The notes below the pieces were generated by a model. The model worked only from the letters and a program-made list of their open reading frames with translations, did not search any database and had not been told where the DNA came from. A DNA stretch of 64,000 bases from Afifella aestuarii. GTDB lineage: Bacteria; Pseudomonadota; Alphaproteobacteria; Rhizobiales; Afifellaceae. Below, piece after piece: positions 8,000 through 16,706 of this stretch. The DNA lies in the NCBI RefSeq assembly GCF_004023665.1, contig NZ_SAUF01000001.1, positions 721,001 through 785,000 on the forward strand, read 5' to 3'. A program made the translations under genes and the position numbers. How positions within the stretch are numbered: position 1 is the stretch's first letter; every line of letters starts with the position of its first letter.

Positions 8000-9084
8000 G
8001 CGGGTCGAGCGAATTCACCCATCCATTCCAGGCTTACGAGGTGCCGCCGCCTGGGCATTCCTCCGGGAGCCGGTTGGAGCGGGTCCTGCGACAAGGCCGT
8101 TTTGCCGTGACGGCCGAATTGAACCCGCCGGATTCCGCCAATGCGGAGGATGTGTACGAGGCGGCACGGCCTCTTGCCGAGGTTGTCGATGCGATCAACG
8201 CGACCGATGCGTCCGGCGCCAATTGTCATATGTCGTCGATCGGCATCTGCTCGCTTCTGACCCGGGCCGGCTATGGCACGATCTATCAGATCTCCTGCCG
8301 GGATCGGAACCGTATCGCCATCCAGGGCGATGTCCTCGGGGCGGCGGCGATGGGGGTCAAGAATGTCCTCTGCCTGACCGGGGACGGCGTCGGGGTGGGG
8401 GATCAGCCCGGGGCGAAGCCGGTTTTCGACCTCGATTCCATCTCGCTCTTGCGGGCGCTCAAGACGATGCGGGATGAGGGGGCTTTTTTGTCGGGTCGCA
8501 AGATCAGCAGTCCGCCACATCTCTTCCTAGGAGCGGCCGAAAACCCCTGCGTGCCGCCGCTCGAATGGCGCCCGGAGCGGCTGCGCAAAAAGATCGAGGC
8601 TGGGGCGGAATATATCCAGACCAATTATATCTTCGACATGCCGGTCTTTGAGGCCTTCATGGCGCGTGTGCGCGATCTCGGTCTCGACAAGAAGGTGTTC
8701 ATCCTCGCTGGCGTCGGTCCGCTTGCTTCCGCGAAAGCGGCGCGCTGGATGCGCTCGAACGTTCCCGGCATCCATATCCCTGATCATGTCATCGAGCGCC
8801 TGGAGAAGGCCGAGAAGCCCGGCGAAGAGGGCAAGCGTCTGGCGATCGAGCTCATTCAGCAGATCCGGGAGATCAAAGGCGTCGCCGGGGTGCATGTCAT
8901 GGCCTATCGCCGCGAACATCAGGTTTCCGAGATTATTCTGGAATCCGGCGTCCTGAAGGGGCGGAGACCCGAAGGGTCGAGGCGGGCGCGGACAGCGGCC
9001 GGCTCCAGGTCAGGCAGAGAGGCGGGAGAAGACGCTTCCGCGGCCTCGATGGGGGTGCGTCCATCTGACGGCGGGGCGCGCTGA
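7996..9084 (+). CDS. methylenetetrahydrofolate reductase family protein (MetF-like)
   Basis: 362 residues from GTG 7996, with AGGAGG seven bases upstream, translationally coupled to the Cys-rich partner. MetF is a TIM-barrel flavoenzyme interconverting 5,10-methylene- and 5-methyl-tetrahydrofolate. Family features are an early catalytic-type glutamate in VTAELNPPDS, DAINATDASGANCHMSS, VLCLTGDGVGVGDQPGAKPVFDLDS and a FILAGVGPLAS strand. It is longer and more divergent than E. coli MetF and belongs to the type paired with MTHFR_C proteins. That type often serves methyl-group oxidation rather than methionine synthesis, but this is inference. The last 45 residues are low-complexity. Confidence 0.85.
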   Translation: MSGSSEFTHPFQAYEVPPPGHSSGSRLERVLRQGRFAVTAELNPPDSANAEDVYEAARPLAEVVDAINATDASGANCHMSSIGICSLLTRAGYGTIYQISCRDRNRIAIQGDVLGAAAMGVKNVLCLTGDGVGVGDQPGAKPVFDLDSISLLRALKTMRDEGAFLSGRKISSPPHLFLGAAENPCVPPLEWRPERLRKKIEAGAEYIQTNYIFDMPVFEAFMARVRDLGLDKKVFILAGVGPLASAKAARWMRSNVPGIHIPDHVIERLEKAEKPGEEGKRLAIELIQQIREIKGVAGVHVMAYRREHQVSEIILESGVLKGRRPEGSRRARTAAGSRSGREAGEDASAASMGVRPSDGGAR

Positions 9085-9140
9085 GAGCCTGCGGCTGCCC
9101 GGGGCATCCCTCTGTCGACTGCGGCTGTTCCGAATACGAA

Positions 9141-9168
9141 ACGGGCGCAGCCTTGCGACTGCGCCCGT
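9141..9168. terminator. bidirectional hairpin between convergent genes
   Basis: ACGGGCGCAG (9141-9150) and CTGCGCCCGT (9159-9168) are a perfect 10-base inverted repeat with an 8-base loop. It lies between the convergent MetF-like and sigma-factor genes. No long T tract on either side, so strength is uncertain. Confidence 0.7.
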
Positions 9169-9189
9169 CATCTCGTCGCCGCGCGCCCT

Positions 9190-10050
9190 TCAGGCGAGCG
9201 TGATGCGATTGTCTTCCGTCAGCGCCGTACGCAGCTTCTCCAAGGCACGGCTTTCGATCTGGCGCACGCGCTCTTTGGAAATGCCGAGTTCCTGACCCAA
9301 CGCTTCGAGCGTCGCACCGTCTTCTTCGAGACGGCGTCGGCGGACGATCTTCAATTCGCGTTCGTTGAGCACGCTCAAGGCCGAATAGAGCCAGCCCGAC
9401 CAGCGCTCTGAATCGATATAGTTGCCCACCGTCTCGTCCTGGAGAGGGGCGTCCGAGGCGATGAAATCCTGCCGATCGGCGCTAGAGCCGTCGGATTCGA
9501 TGATCGGCGCGTTGAGGGAGGTATCCGGGCCGGAAAGCCTGGAATCCATCAAGGCGACATCGTTGGTGGACACACCGATCGCCTGCGCTATCTCGTTATA
9601 CATCTCCGGTGCATTGATCATCTCAGACCCGCGGGAGAGGCGAGCTCTGAGGCGTCGGAGATTGAAAAATAGCGATTTCTGTGCCGACGATGTTCCGCCG
9701 CGCACAATCGACCAGTTGCGCAGGATGTGATCTTGGATCGAGGCGCGGATCCACCAAGTTGCATAGGTGGAAAAGCGCACTTCCCGTTCCGGCTCGAAGC
9801 GAGCCGCAGCTTCCAGGAGCCCGACATGGCCTTCCTGGATGAGATCGTTCATGGACAGCCCGAAATGCCGGAAGCGTGCTGCGATCGAAATGACCAATCG
9901 CATATGGGCCGAGGTCAGGCGATGCAGTGCCTGCTGGTCCCGTTTTTCCTTCCACGCGACCGCGAGTTCGCGCTCTTCGTCGCGTTCGAGATAGGGGGCC
10001 TTCATGGCCGCCCGGACTATCTGGCGTCGTGAGTTGCTGGAATCGTTCAT
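9190..10050 (-). CDS. rpoH: RNA polymerase sigma factor of the RpoH (sigma-32) family
   Basis: 286 residues from the ATG at 10050, which has GGGAAGG just upstream. A longer frame to 10173 would add an unrelated N-terminus. Sigma region 2 is clear (DLIQEGHVGLLEAAARF, then FSTYATWWIRASIQDHIL), followed by the RpoH-box-like SLFFNLRRLRARL and a region 4 helix-turn-helix LGISKERVRQIE. It directs RNA polymerase to heat- or stress-response promoters. Alphaproteobacteria often carry several RpoH paralogues, so this may be an RpoH2-type oxidative-stress factor. It lies downstream of carD on the same strand with a terminator between them. Confidence 0.9.
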   Translation of the reverse strand: MNDSSNSRRQIVRAAMKAPYLERDEERELAVAWKEKRDQQALHRLTSAHMRLVISIAARFRHFGLSMNDLIQEGHVGLLEAAARFEPEREVRFSTYATWWIRASIQDHILRNWSIVRGGTSSAQKSLFFNLRRLRARLSRGSEMINAPEMYNEIAQAIGVSTNDVALMDSRLSGPDTSLNAPIIESDGSSADRQDFIASDAPLQDETVGNYIDSERWSGWLYSALSVLNERELKIVRRRRLEEDGATLEALGQELGISKERVRQIESRALEKLRTALTEDNRITLA

Positions 10051-10136
10051 GCCAACCTTCCCGCCTGTGTGAAACTCTGCCCGTCTTCGTCCCTTCCCTG
10101 TAACACTTCTAAACACCGTTTTGTTTCCGCTGAAAC

Positions 10137-10163
10137 AGAAAAACCCGACCTGCCGATCGGGTT
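10137..10163 (-). terminator. rho-independent terminator of carD
   Basis: On the minus strand AACCCGA and TCGGGTT pair (10157-10163 with 10142-10148) around an 8-base loop and run into a T5 tract. It sits between carD and the sigma-factor gene, insulating the two. Confidence 0.75.
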
Positions 10164-10211
10164 CCCTGTTCACAAAAGCGTTTTTGGCCCTAAATGGGCC
10201 GCGCCCCGGAT

Positions 10212-10775
10212 TTAAGCGGCTTCTTCGCGCGCCTCATCCTCTTCCTGAGCGCGCTTGCGCTTGGGGCTCGCCTCAATCATTTTCTCGATCTTGCGCTGCG
10301 CTTCCGTCTCGGAGGTCTTCTCCACAGCGGCCACTTCGCGCGCCATCCGATCGATGGCGGCTTCATAGAGTTGCCGCTCGGAATAGGATGGCTCCGGCTG
10401 CGCCTCTGAGCGATAGAGATCGCGGACGACCTCCGAAATGGCGATGAGGTCGCCGGAATTGATCTTGGCTTCGTATTCCTGCGCGCGGCGGCTCCACATG
10501 GTGCGCTTGACGCGTGCGCGTCCGCAGACAGTGTCGAGGGCCTTGGCGACGGTCGGTTCGTCCGCAAGCTTGCGCATGCCGACAGAAGCCGCCTTGGCGA
10601 CAGGGACGCGCAACGTCATCTTATCCTTGTCGAAGTCGATGACGAACAATTCGAGGCTCATTCCGGCGACTTCCTGCGTCTCCACATCGACGATGCGGCC
10701 GACGCCGTGGGCCGGGTAAACAATGCTCTCGTTCGTACGAAAACCCTGACGCTTCAACGTCTTCTTTGTTGTCAT
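10212..10775 (-). CDS. carD: CarD family transcriptional regulator
   Basis: 187 residues from the ATG at 10775; a longer frame to 10883 adds no family sequence. The N-terminal CarD/TRCF RNA-polymerase interaction domain is evident in ESIVYPAHGVGRIVDVE, followed by the helical part with VGMRKLADE and RTMWSRRAQEYEAKINSGD. CarD binds the RNA polymerase beta subunit and stabilises open complexes, especially at rRNA promoters. The C-terminal 40 residues are Glu/Arg/Lys-rich, as usual in alphaproteobacterial versions. It neighbours the 7Fe ferredoxin, S4 and helicase genes, all on the minus strand. Confidence 0.93.
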   Translation of the reverse strand: MTTKKTLKRQGFRTNESIVYPAHGVGRIVDVETQEVAGMSLELFVIDFDKDKMTLRVPVAKAASVGMRKLADEPTVAKALDTVCGRARVKRTMWSRRAQEYEAKINSGDLIAISEVVRDLYRSEAQPEPSYSERQLYEAAIDRMAREVAAVEKTSETEAQRKIEKMIEASPKRKRAQEEDEAREEAA

Positions 10776-11085
10776 ACGCGTGCGACTCCTGAGTTCGGAA
10801 AAGGCAGCTTCGCCGGGGGCGTGGTGCCGAGGGCGCTTTAGTCTGCGCGGGGGACCTTTCTGACGACACAGGGCTGACGACACAAAGTTTACCGCTGCCT
10901 CTGGCAGCGGCTATCATCCTGTCGTTATTCCATGCCGGAATTATGAGATCGGAACACGAGCACGTCCGATCTTCCGAACATAGTTCAAAAGGGCGTAGAA
11001 ATCAAGGATTTGTTGCACGCGCACGGCAAACGTGCGCGGGGGCGGGGTGCCTCCGCGCCGTCAGGTGCAGAATTGGGCGGCCGGC
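10776..11085 (-). other. 310-base intergenic region between fdxA and carD
   Basis: No gene is supported. It should carry the carD promoter, with a moderately AT-rich patch near 10925-11015, and a GC-rich hairpin at 11018-11038 that may end fdxA transcription. No consensus promoter was called. Confidence 0.5.
11018..11038 (-). terminator. GC-rich hairpin downstream of fdxA
   Basis: CGCGCACG (11018-11025) and CGTGCGCG (11031-11038) form a perfect 8-base stem with a 5-base loop, 47 bases beyond the fdxA stop. No real T tract follows, so it may be only an attenuator or mRNA-end stabiliser. Confidence 0.45.
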
Positions 11086-11424
11086 TTAGTCGCCTTCACC
11101 GGCTTCCGGCGAGAAGTACTTCTCGAGCTTGTTTTCCTCGCCATCGTGTTCCTTGGAGTCGGGCAAAGGATCACGCTTCATGGTGAGGTTCGGCCATTTC
11201 TCCGCATATTCGGCGTTGAGCGTCAGCCACTTCTCCAACCCCGGCTCGGTATCGGGGCGGATCGCATCGGCCGGGCATTCCGGCTCGCACACACCGCAAT
11301 CGATGCACTCGTCAGGGTGGATGACGAGCATCGTCTCGCCTTCGTAAAAACAGTCGACCGGGCACACCTCGACGCAATCGGTATATTTGCACCGGATGCA
11401 ATTGTCGGTCACGACGTAGGTCAT
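11086..11424 (-). CDS. fdxA: seven-iron ferredoxin FdxA
   Basis: 112 residues, the standard FdxA length. It is a cytosolic electron carrier with one 3Fe-4S and one 4Fe-4S cluster. Cluster ligands are visible in [18 protein letters not shown] near the N-terminus and [15 protein letters not shown] at residues 40-54. The long C-terminal extension with [12 protein letters not shown] is typical. In alphaproteobacteria it commonly sits between carD and the S4/helicase genes, as here. Confidence 0.95.
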   Translation of the reverse strand: MTYVVTDNCIRCKYTDCVEVCPVDCFYEGETMLVIHPDECIDCGVCEPECPADAIRPDTEPGLEKWLTLNAEYAEKWPNLTMKRDPLPDSKEHDGEENKLEKYFSPEAGEGD

Positions 11425-11558
11425 TCTCTACTCCGCGTCAGCGCTTGCGTTCGGGGCCTAATGGCTTTTCGGCGAGGGTGCAAGGGTGTGCGGCCAACCC
11501 AGACATGCAGCCGCAGGCGCTCTAATAATGAGCGTGCCCGGAGAGTTAGCAGCGCCTG

Positions 11559-11972
11559 TCAGTTCCGCCGCTTCATCGCAATGAGCGCCCGCCGTTCGCG
11601 TGGGCTCGGGCGGTGCTGGGGTGCGGGCGGAGGCGCATCGTCGGGCGCTGGGGCCGTTTCACCGGAGGAGGTCTCAATGCTCGCGCCGACGTCGCGGTAA
11701 AGCGTCGTCGCGACCGAAAAAGAGCCGCGGCGCTCGCTGAAGCCAAGTGCTTCCACGACCTTCACACCGCCGGGCAGAGCGAGGGTGAGAACGTCGCCGA
11801 TGCGCACCAGACGGCTCGCCTGATCGACCTTCTGCCGGTTGATGCGCACATGCCCGTCGCTGATGAATTTCTGCGCGGCGGAGCGTGTCCGCACGAAGCG
11901 CGCGTGCCAGAGCCAGCGGTCGAGCCGCTGCGCCTCTGTCGTGCCCGCTTCGTCCGCCGACGCTTTCGCCAA
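11559..11972 (-). CDS. S4-domain RNA-binding protein (HslR-like)
   Basis: 137 residues. The S4 fold is seen in QRLDRWLWHARFVRTRSAAQKFI followed by GHVRINRQKVDQASRLVRIGDVLTL, the hallmark of Hsp15/HslR-type proteins that bind rRNA on stalled 50S subunits. The C-terminal 40 residues are Ala/Pro/Arg-rich. It lies 30 bases downstream of the helicase gene on the same strand, so the two are probably co-transcribed and both act on RNA. Confidence 0.87.
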   Translation of the reverse strand: MAKASADEAGTTEAQRLDRWLWHARFVRTRSAAQKFISDGHVRINRQKVDQASRLVRIGDVLTLALPGGVKVVEALGFSERRGSFSVATTLYRDVGASIETSSGETAPAPDDAPPPAPQHRPSPRERRALIAMKRRN

Positions 11973-12002
11973 TCGCGCTCCCTTTCGGCCTTTCCGGCTC
12001 TC

Positions 12003-15000
12003 CTACTTGTCGGAGGAGCCGAGCTTCTCCTTCAGCGCAGCAAGGGCCGCGAACGGGCTGTCGGGATCGGCCCGCTTTTCCCGTTCCTGCCTTTGGGGAC
12101 GCTGGGGCGGACGCTTGGGCAGCCCCTGTTCGCCGCGGTGGCGGAACTTGCCCTTCTTGTGCTGCGGTTTGGACGGGGCCGGGCCGTGCGGGGCCGCCGC
12201 CGCTTCCCCGCCTTCGGTTGCCGGCTTCTGGGGGCCGCCACGGCCTGTGGCTCGGCGTGGAGAGCGCTTCGCTTTGCTGGGCCGACGCTCCTCGCGCCGG
12301 GGCATGCCGCCATAGCGCCAGATCTCCAAAAAGGCCGGCTCGGCCTTTTCTTCGGTCTCGGCCTGTCCTTCGGTCTCCGGCTGTGCCTCGCCCGAAGCGT
12401 CCGCATCCGTGGCGCCTGTCGTTTCGGCGATTTGCGCCGCTGTGGAGTCCGTCTCGGGCGCAGGTGCTGCGTCTTCCGGTGCGAGCGGGGTCGGCGCGCC
12501 TTCATCGGCGACCATGCCGGCTTCAGATCCTGCCCCGGTTGCGGCCTCGCTCCCCTCCAGGGGCGTTTCTTCGCGGGGGGCTTCTTCGATTTCGGTGCTT
12601 TCTGTGGGCGCAGGTGTCGCTGCTTCGGAGGTACCGACGGGCGCTTCGGCTCCTGACGCCTCGGCGGTCGCGGCCACGTCCAGGCCGTCCGCGGTTGCTG
12701 CGGCTTCAGCTTTTTGCACCGCTTCTTCCGTCGCGGGCGTCTGCGGCAAGGGGCGCCGCTCGACGCGGTAGCCGAGGCCGTTCAGGATGACACCCATATC
12801 TTCGCCCGAGGCGCCGAGGAGAGACGTCATCGCGGACGTGACGGTGAAACCGCCGCCTTCCTCGATCGCGCCTGCGGGCGGCTCGATCTCACGGCCGGGC
12901 CGCCAGGTGAGGGCGGGACGGATGAGATCGGCCAGCCGCTCGAGAATATCGATGCGCACGGCGCGACGACCGAAGATGCGGTAGCCGAACCGGTGGTAAA
13001 TGGCCGGATCGATCTCTGGGTCGACGTTGACGGAGGTGCGGCCGGAAGCCGAGACGGAGGCCACCTCGGCGATGCTGTCGCGGTCGTCGCGGCCTTTGTG
13101 CAGAGCTTCGAGCTCCGCCAGCAGAGTTGCCGGCGCGGGCTTGAGCAGCATCGGCAGATAAATATGGTAGGCGCCGAAACGGACGCCGTGGCGCCTCAGA
13201 CCGGCGCGGGCGTCCTGGTCCAGGGAGCGGACTTCTTCGAGAACGTCGCGGCGGTCCAGAATGCCGAGCTTTTCCTTCAGCTGATAGGCGATGCCGCGGG
13301 CCAGACCGGAGAGGCTCTCATCGGCTTCCAGTTCGAGAAGCGGCTTCAAATGCGTGCTGATCTGATTGGACAACCAGACGGTCAGCCGGGCCTCGACTTT
13401 CTCGCGGCTCGGGCCTGTGAGCTGCTCGTCAGCAAGAAGCAGGATCCGCGGCTTCAAAGGTTCAGATTCGGCGATCAAACGCGCCACGGGTTCGCCGTGC
13501 CAGCGGATGATCGCGCCGGACGTCAGCAAGAATCCCGCATCGTCTGAACGTGACAGACGCTCAGCCCGTTCGGCGACCGCCGTGCCCAGCGCCTTTGCTG
13601 CCGCTGTGCGAACCGTTTTTGCATCCGACCCCTCCGCCTTGGCGTCGGGTGTGAAGCGAAAGCCGATCAGCGTGCCGACATGCTCGCCCTCCACCAGCAC
13701 GTCGCCCCCCGGGGTGATCTCGGCCTCAAGCATTGTATTCTCCTTCAACCGGCGCATCAGAACGCTAGTTCGCCGATCGACAAAGCGTTTTGTAAGCCTG
13801 TCGTGAAGTGCGTCAGATAGCCTATCCTCAACGCGCTTCGTCTCTTCGCGCCAATAAGTCGGGTCGGCAAGCCAGTCCGGCTGATTGGCCACAAAGGTCC
13901 ACGTACGAATTTCTGCAATGCGCGCCGACAATGTGTCGATGTCGCCATCGGTGCGGTCGGCCCGCTTCACCTGCGGCGCAAGCCAGTCGGGTGGAACGGA
14001 GCCTTTGTCCATAAGAAAAGTGAAGATCGAACCGATCAGTCCGGCATGCTGAGCAGGCGCAATGCGTCGATAATCGGGCAGCCGGCAGATGTCCCACAAA
14101 CGCTCCACGGCCTTAGGGTGCGTCAGTCGGTCGGTGATGTCGTCATCGCGCACCAGAAGCTCAAGCGCGACCTGGTCGGCCGCTGGCGGCGATTTCGTCA
14201 AAAAAGGATGCTTCGGTGCCTGTTCCAGCGAGGCGCGCAGGGCTTCGTGGGACGAGAAATCGAGGCGGTCGTTGCGCCATTGCAGCACCCGGACCCCTTC
14301 GAAACGGTGGCTCTCCAGCGCTTCCACCAGGGGCGGCTCGAAGGGAGAGACCGTTCCCGTCACGCCGAACGTGCCGTCGCGCATGTAGCGCCCGGCGCGC
14401 CCGGCGATCTGGCCGAGTTCGGCGGCCGTCAGGGGGCGGTGCTGGTATCCGTCGAATTTGCGGGCCGAGGCGAAGGCGACATGGTCGACATCGAGATTGA
14501 GGCCCATGCCGATCGCGTCCGTGGCGACCAGAAAGTCGACATCGCCTGACTGATAGAGCTCCACCTGACGATTGCGCGTGCGCGGTGAAAGGGCGCCGAG
14601 AACGGCCGCCGCACCGCCGCGCTGGCGGCGCATCAGCTCGCCGATCGCATAGACCTCCTCGGCCGAGAAGGCGACGATCGCGGAGCGCTCCGGCAGGCGT
14701 GTCAGCTTCTTCTGCCCGGCATAAGCGAGGACCGACATGCGCGGGCGTGTGACGATATGCGCGCCCGGCAGAAGGCCTTCGATGACGCCGCGCATCGTCG
14801 ATGCGCCCAAGAGCAAGGTTTCCTGGCTGCCGCGCAGCGACAGGATTCGGTCGGTGAAGACGTGGCCGCGTTCAAGATCGGCGGCGAGCTGAATCTCGTC
14901 GATGGCCGCAAAGGCGGCATCCGTGTTGCGCGGCATTGCCTCCACGGTGGAGACCCAATAGCGCGGTTCCGCCGGGACGATCTTTTCTTCGCCGGTGACG

Positions 15001-15206
15001 AGGGCCACCTTGTCGGCGCCGGCGCGCTGAGCGACGCGGCTATAGACCTCCCGCGCCAGAAGCCTGAGCGGCAGGCCGATGATGCCGGTCTCGTGACCGA
15101 GCATGCGCTCGATGGCGAGATGCGTCTTGCCGGTATTGGTGGGGCCGAGCACCGCTGTGACGTTGCGGGCGCTCCACTGCCGTGGATTGTCGGATGTCAC
15201 ATTCAT
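12003..15206 (-). CDS. Suv3-like DExH RNA/DNA helicase with long disordered tail
   Basis: 1067 residues. The helicase core resembles mitochondrial Suv3: Walker A GPTNTGKT at residues 21-28, motif II DEIQ at 103-106, TDAIGMGLNLDVDHVAFAS, and motif VI QIAGRAGR. Mitochondrial Suv3 unwinds structured RNA for degradation; bacterial relatives are much less studied. The last 270 or so residues form an Ala/Glu/Thr/Pro-rich acidic region followed by an Arg/Lys-rich terminus, probably intrinsically disordered and able to bind RNA or partners. The same-strand S4 protein downstream supports an RNA role. Confidence 0.88.
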   Translation of the reverse strand: MNVTSDNPRQWSARNVTAVLGPTNTGKTHLAIERMLGHETGIIGLPLRLLAREVYSRVAQRAGADKVALVTGEEKIVPAEPRYWVSTVEAMPRNTDAAFAAIDEIQLAADLERGHVFTDRILSLRGSQETLLLGASTMRGVIEGLLPGAHIVTRPRMSVLAYAGQKKLTRLPERSAIVAFSAEEVYAIGELMRRQRGGAAAVLGALSPRTRNRQVELYQSGDVDFLVATDAIGMGLNLDVDHVAFASARKFDGYQHRPLTAAELGQIAGRAGRYMRDGTFGVTGTVSPFEPPLVEALESHRFEGVRVLQWRNDRLDFSSHEALRASLEQAPKHPFLTKSPPAADQVALELLVRDDDITDRLTHPKAVERLWDICRLPDYRRIAPAQHAGLIGSIFTFLMDKGSVPPDWLAPQVKRADRTDGDIDTLSARIAEIRTWTFVANQPDWLADPTYWREETKRVEDRLSDALHDRLTKRFVDRRTSVLMRRLKENTMLEAEITPGGDVLVEGEHVGTLIGFRFTPDAKAEGSDAKTVRTAAAKALGTAVAERAERLSRSDDAGFLLTSGAIIRWHGEPVARLIAESEPLKPRILLLADEQLTGPSREKVEARLTVWLSNQISTHLKPLLELEADESLSGLARGIAYQLKEKLGILDRRDVLEEVRSLDQDARAGLRRHGVRFGAYHIYLPMLLKPAPATLLAELEALHKGRDDRDSIAEVASVSASGRTSVNVDPEIDPAIYHRFGYRIFGRRAVRIDILERLADLIRPALTWRPGREIEPPAGAIEEGGGFTVTSAMTSLLGASGEDMGVILNGLGYRVERRPLPQTPATEEAVQKAEAAATADGLDVAATAEASGAEAPVGTSEAATPAPTESTEIEEAPREETPLEGSEAATGAGSEAGMVADEGAPTPLAPEDAAPAPETDSTAAQIAETTGATDADASGEAQPETEGQAETEEKAEPAFLEIWRYGGMPRREERRPSKAKRSPRRATGRGGPQKPATEGGEAAAAPHGPAPSKPQHKKGKFRHRGEQGLPKRPPQRPQRQEREKRADPDSPFAALAALKEKLGSSDK

Positions 15207-15654
15207 CAGGCGATGGCGAAAACCGTTGGGACGAGTACGAATGCGCGAGCGCGGCTTGACTTAATGGTTCCGGGCCGACTCGAACGACTCTTGAACAAAA
15301 GCGGATCGAATCGACGACTCTTCCGGATTCAGGATTCGTTCCACGGGCTCGACCGTGAAGCCCACAAGCGTGTTAGCGAGAGCAGGTGACATATGCGGTC
15401 GGGGCCTTGAAACAAGGTTAGCAAAAAGCAAACGCCCGCTCGCCGCAGGACGGCAGATGATTCAAGCATAGGCCGTTTTGACGAACGAATCGCCGACGAA
15501 TCGGCAGGGTCAACAAGTTCAACTTCCGTTCTCTCCACATATGGGGGATAACGTCCGCAGAGCGCAAGATCTGCGGACCACCGTGCGGCCATGCGCCCTC
15601 AATGATCAAGGGGGCAAAGGCGCTTCTTAACGATTTCGTCTCAAAACGGCACAT
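15207..15654. other. 448-base intergenic region with GANTC cluster
   Basis: It lies between the helicase start and the end of the DUF3108 gene. Short open frames on both strands show no family features. It contains nine GANTC sites (listed separately) and, at about 15532-15555, two outward-facing imperfect DnaA-box-like elements (each about 7 of 9 matches to TTATCCACA). It probably holds the helicase promoter. Confidence 0.6.
15277..15502. promoter_or_regulatory. cluster of nine GANTC (CcrM-type methylation) sites
   Basis: GANTC occurs at 15277, 15286, 15308, 15316, 15326, 15333, 15459, 15487 and 15498, six of them within 61 bases. At roughly 65 percent GC under one site per 226 bases is expected by chance (own rough estimate). 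In alphaproteobacteria CcrM methylates this motif, and clusters mark cell-cycle-controlled promoters or origin regions. Whether this cluster controls the helicase gene or does something else is not known. Confidence 0.6.
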
Positions 15655-16473
15655 TCACCGCACATTGAGACGGTCGGCGGTGGCTGTGAGAAAGCCCCAT
15701 TCCGTTCGCACCCGCATCTTTACGGGGACCGCAAGTCCCACCGTCTCGATTGGCGCGAGCCAGACTTCCATATCCTTGTTTGCCGCCATGAAGCGCTCGC
15801 TCTTCTTGTGTGCGCGGTGGCCGGCGATGGGAACATAGCGAACGGCACAGACGACGACCGGGCCGGAATAGCTCTTGCTGCCGCCGTTGTAACGCTCCGT
15901 GCGCGCAAAGCGCATCGTGATATCGAAGCGTTTGTTGTTCTCGAAGACCGGCGTCCTTTCTTTGCACAGGTCTTTTCCGCTGCGGCCGGCGATCGGCATC
16001 ACGAGCGCGCTCAAAGGATCGATCACACCTGTCTTGTGCTCCGGTTTCACCGGCACGCGATCGGCATATTCTTTGTGAGGCTTGTCGGCTTTGAAACGAA
16101 GATCGCTCACACGACCATTGGCGAAGGAGAGCGACAAATCCTCAGCCTCTCCATCCTCCACCCAATGGCGATGATAGCTCTGCGCCTCTGGGGCATCCGT
16201 GAGGGTGCCGGTGGCTTCGGCATTGACGCGCGCATCGGAGAAAAGCCGACTGAAGCCGGTTGCCTTCGCGTATCCTTCCGCATGGTAGCTGCGTTTGTCG
16301 ACGCTCAGGGTGGCCTTCACCTTGCCGACCGGGACGCCCATCAGAGACGCGCCGTAGCGCACCGTCAGTGTGGCCGCTGCAGCCGTGGGGGCGGAAAGTG
16401 CCGCACCCCCCAGCATGGTGAGGACTGCGACCATCGGCAGGAAGAAGGCGCTTCGAGTGTGCGGATGCCGCAT
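15655..16473 (-). CDS. DUF3108 domain-containing exported protein
   Basis: 272 residues from the ATG at 16473, which has GGAG nine bases upstream; the in-frame ATG at 16488 lacks a site. An N-terminal signal peptide (hydrophobic run ending near PTAAAA) sends it to the periplasm. DUF3108 features are LTVRYGASLMGVPVGKVKATL at the mature start, DPLSALVMP in the middle and a C-terminal VPVKMRVRTEWGFLTA. The function of this beta-rich family is unknown. It is divergent from rpmB. Confidence 0.83.
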   Translation of the reverse strand: MRHPHTRSAFFLPMVAVLTMLGGAALSAPTAAAATLTVRYGASLMGVPVGKVKATLSVDKRSYHAEGYAKATGFSRLFSDARVNAEATGTLTDAPEAQSYHRHWVEDGEAEDLSLSFANGRVSDLRFKADKPHKEYADRVPVKPEHKTGVIDPLSALVMPIAGRSGKDLCKERTPVFENNKRFDITMRFARTERYNGGSKSYSGPVVVCAVRYVPIAGHRAHKKSERFMAANKDMEVWLAPIETVGLAVPVKMRVRTEWGFLTATADRLNVR

Positions 16474-16706
16474 TGGCGGAAGCTCCATTTTGGTGGCGGG
16501 GCACCCTTGTGTTCTGCCTAAGGACGAAAGCCGGCCTTTTTCGGGCCCATATTGCGGGTTTATGCGAGCCCCGCTGTGGCTGATGACTTGACCCTTGCGG
16601 CCACACTCCTTATAGGAGCGCTTTCGAAAAACCGGGCTTGAAGTGCCGTCCCGGCTGCGTCATGCGCAGGACGGTCCGCCCTCCAGATCAGATCATGAGG
16701 TTCTCC

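Noticed and set aside
15532..15555. Possible DnaA boxes and thus a replication origin
   Set aside because: Each is only about 7 of 9 to the consensus, there are only two, and dnaA/hemE-type origin neighbours are absent. Kept only as weak context for the GANTC cluster.
15418..15654. Minus-strand 78-codon frame ending at the DUF3108 gene
   Set aside because: No start context, no hydrophobic or domain pattern; it lies in the GANTC-rich non-coding gap.
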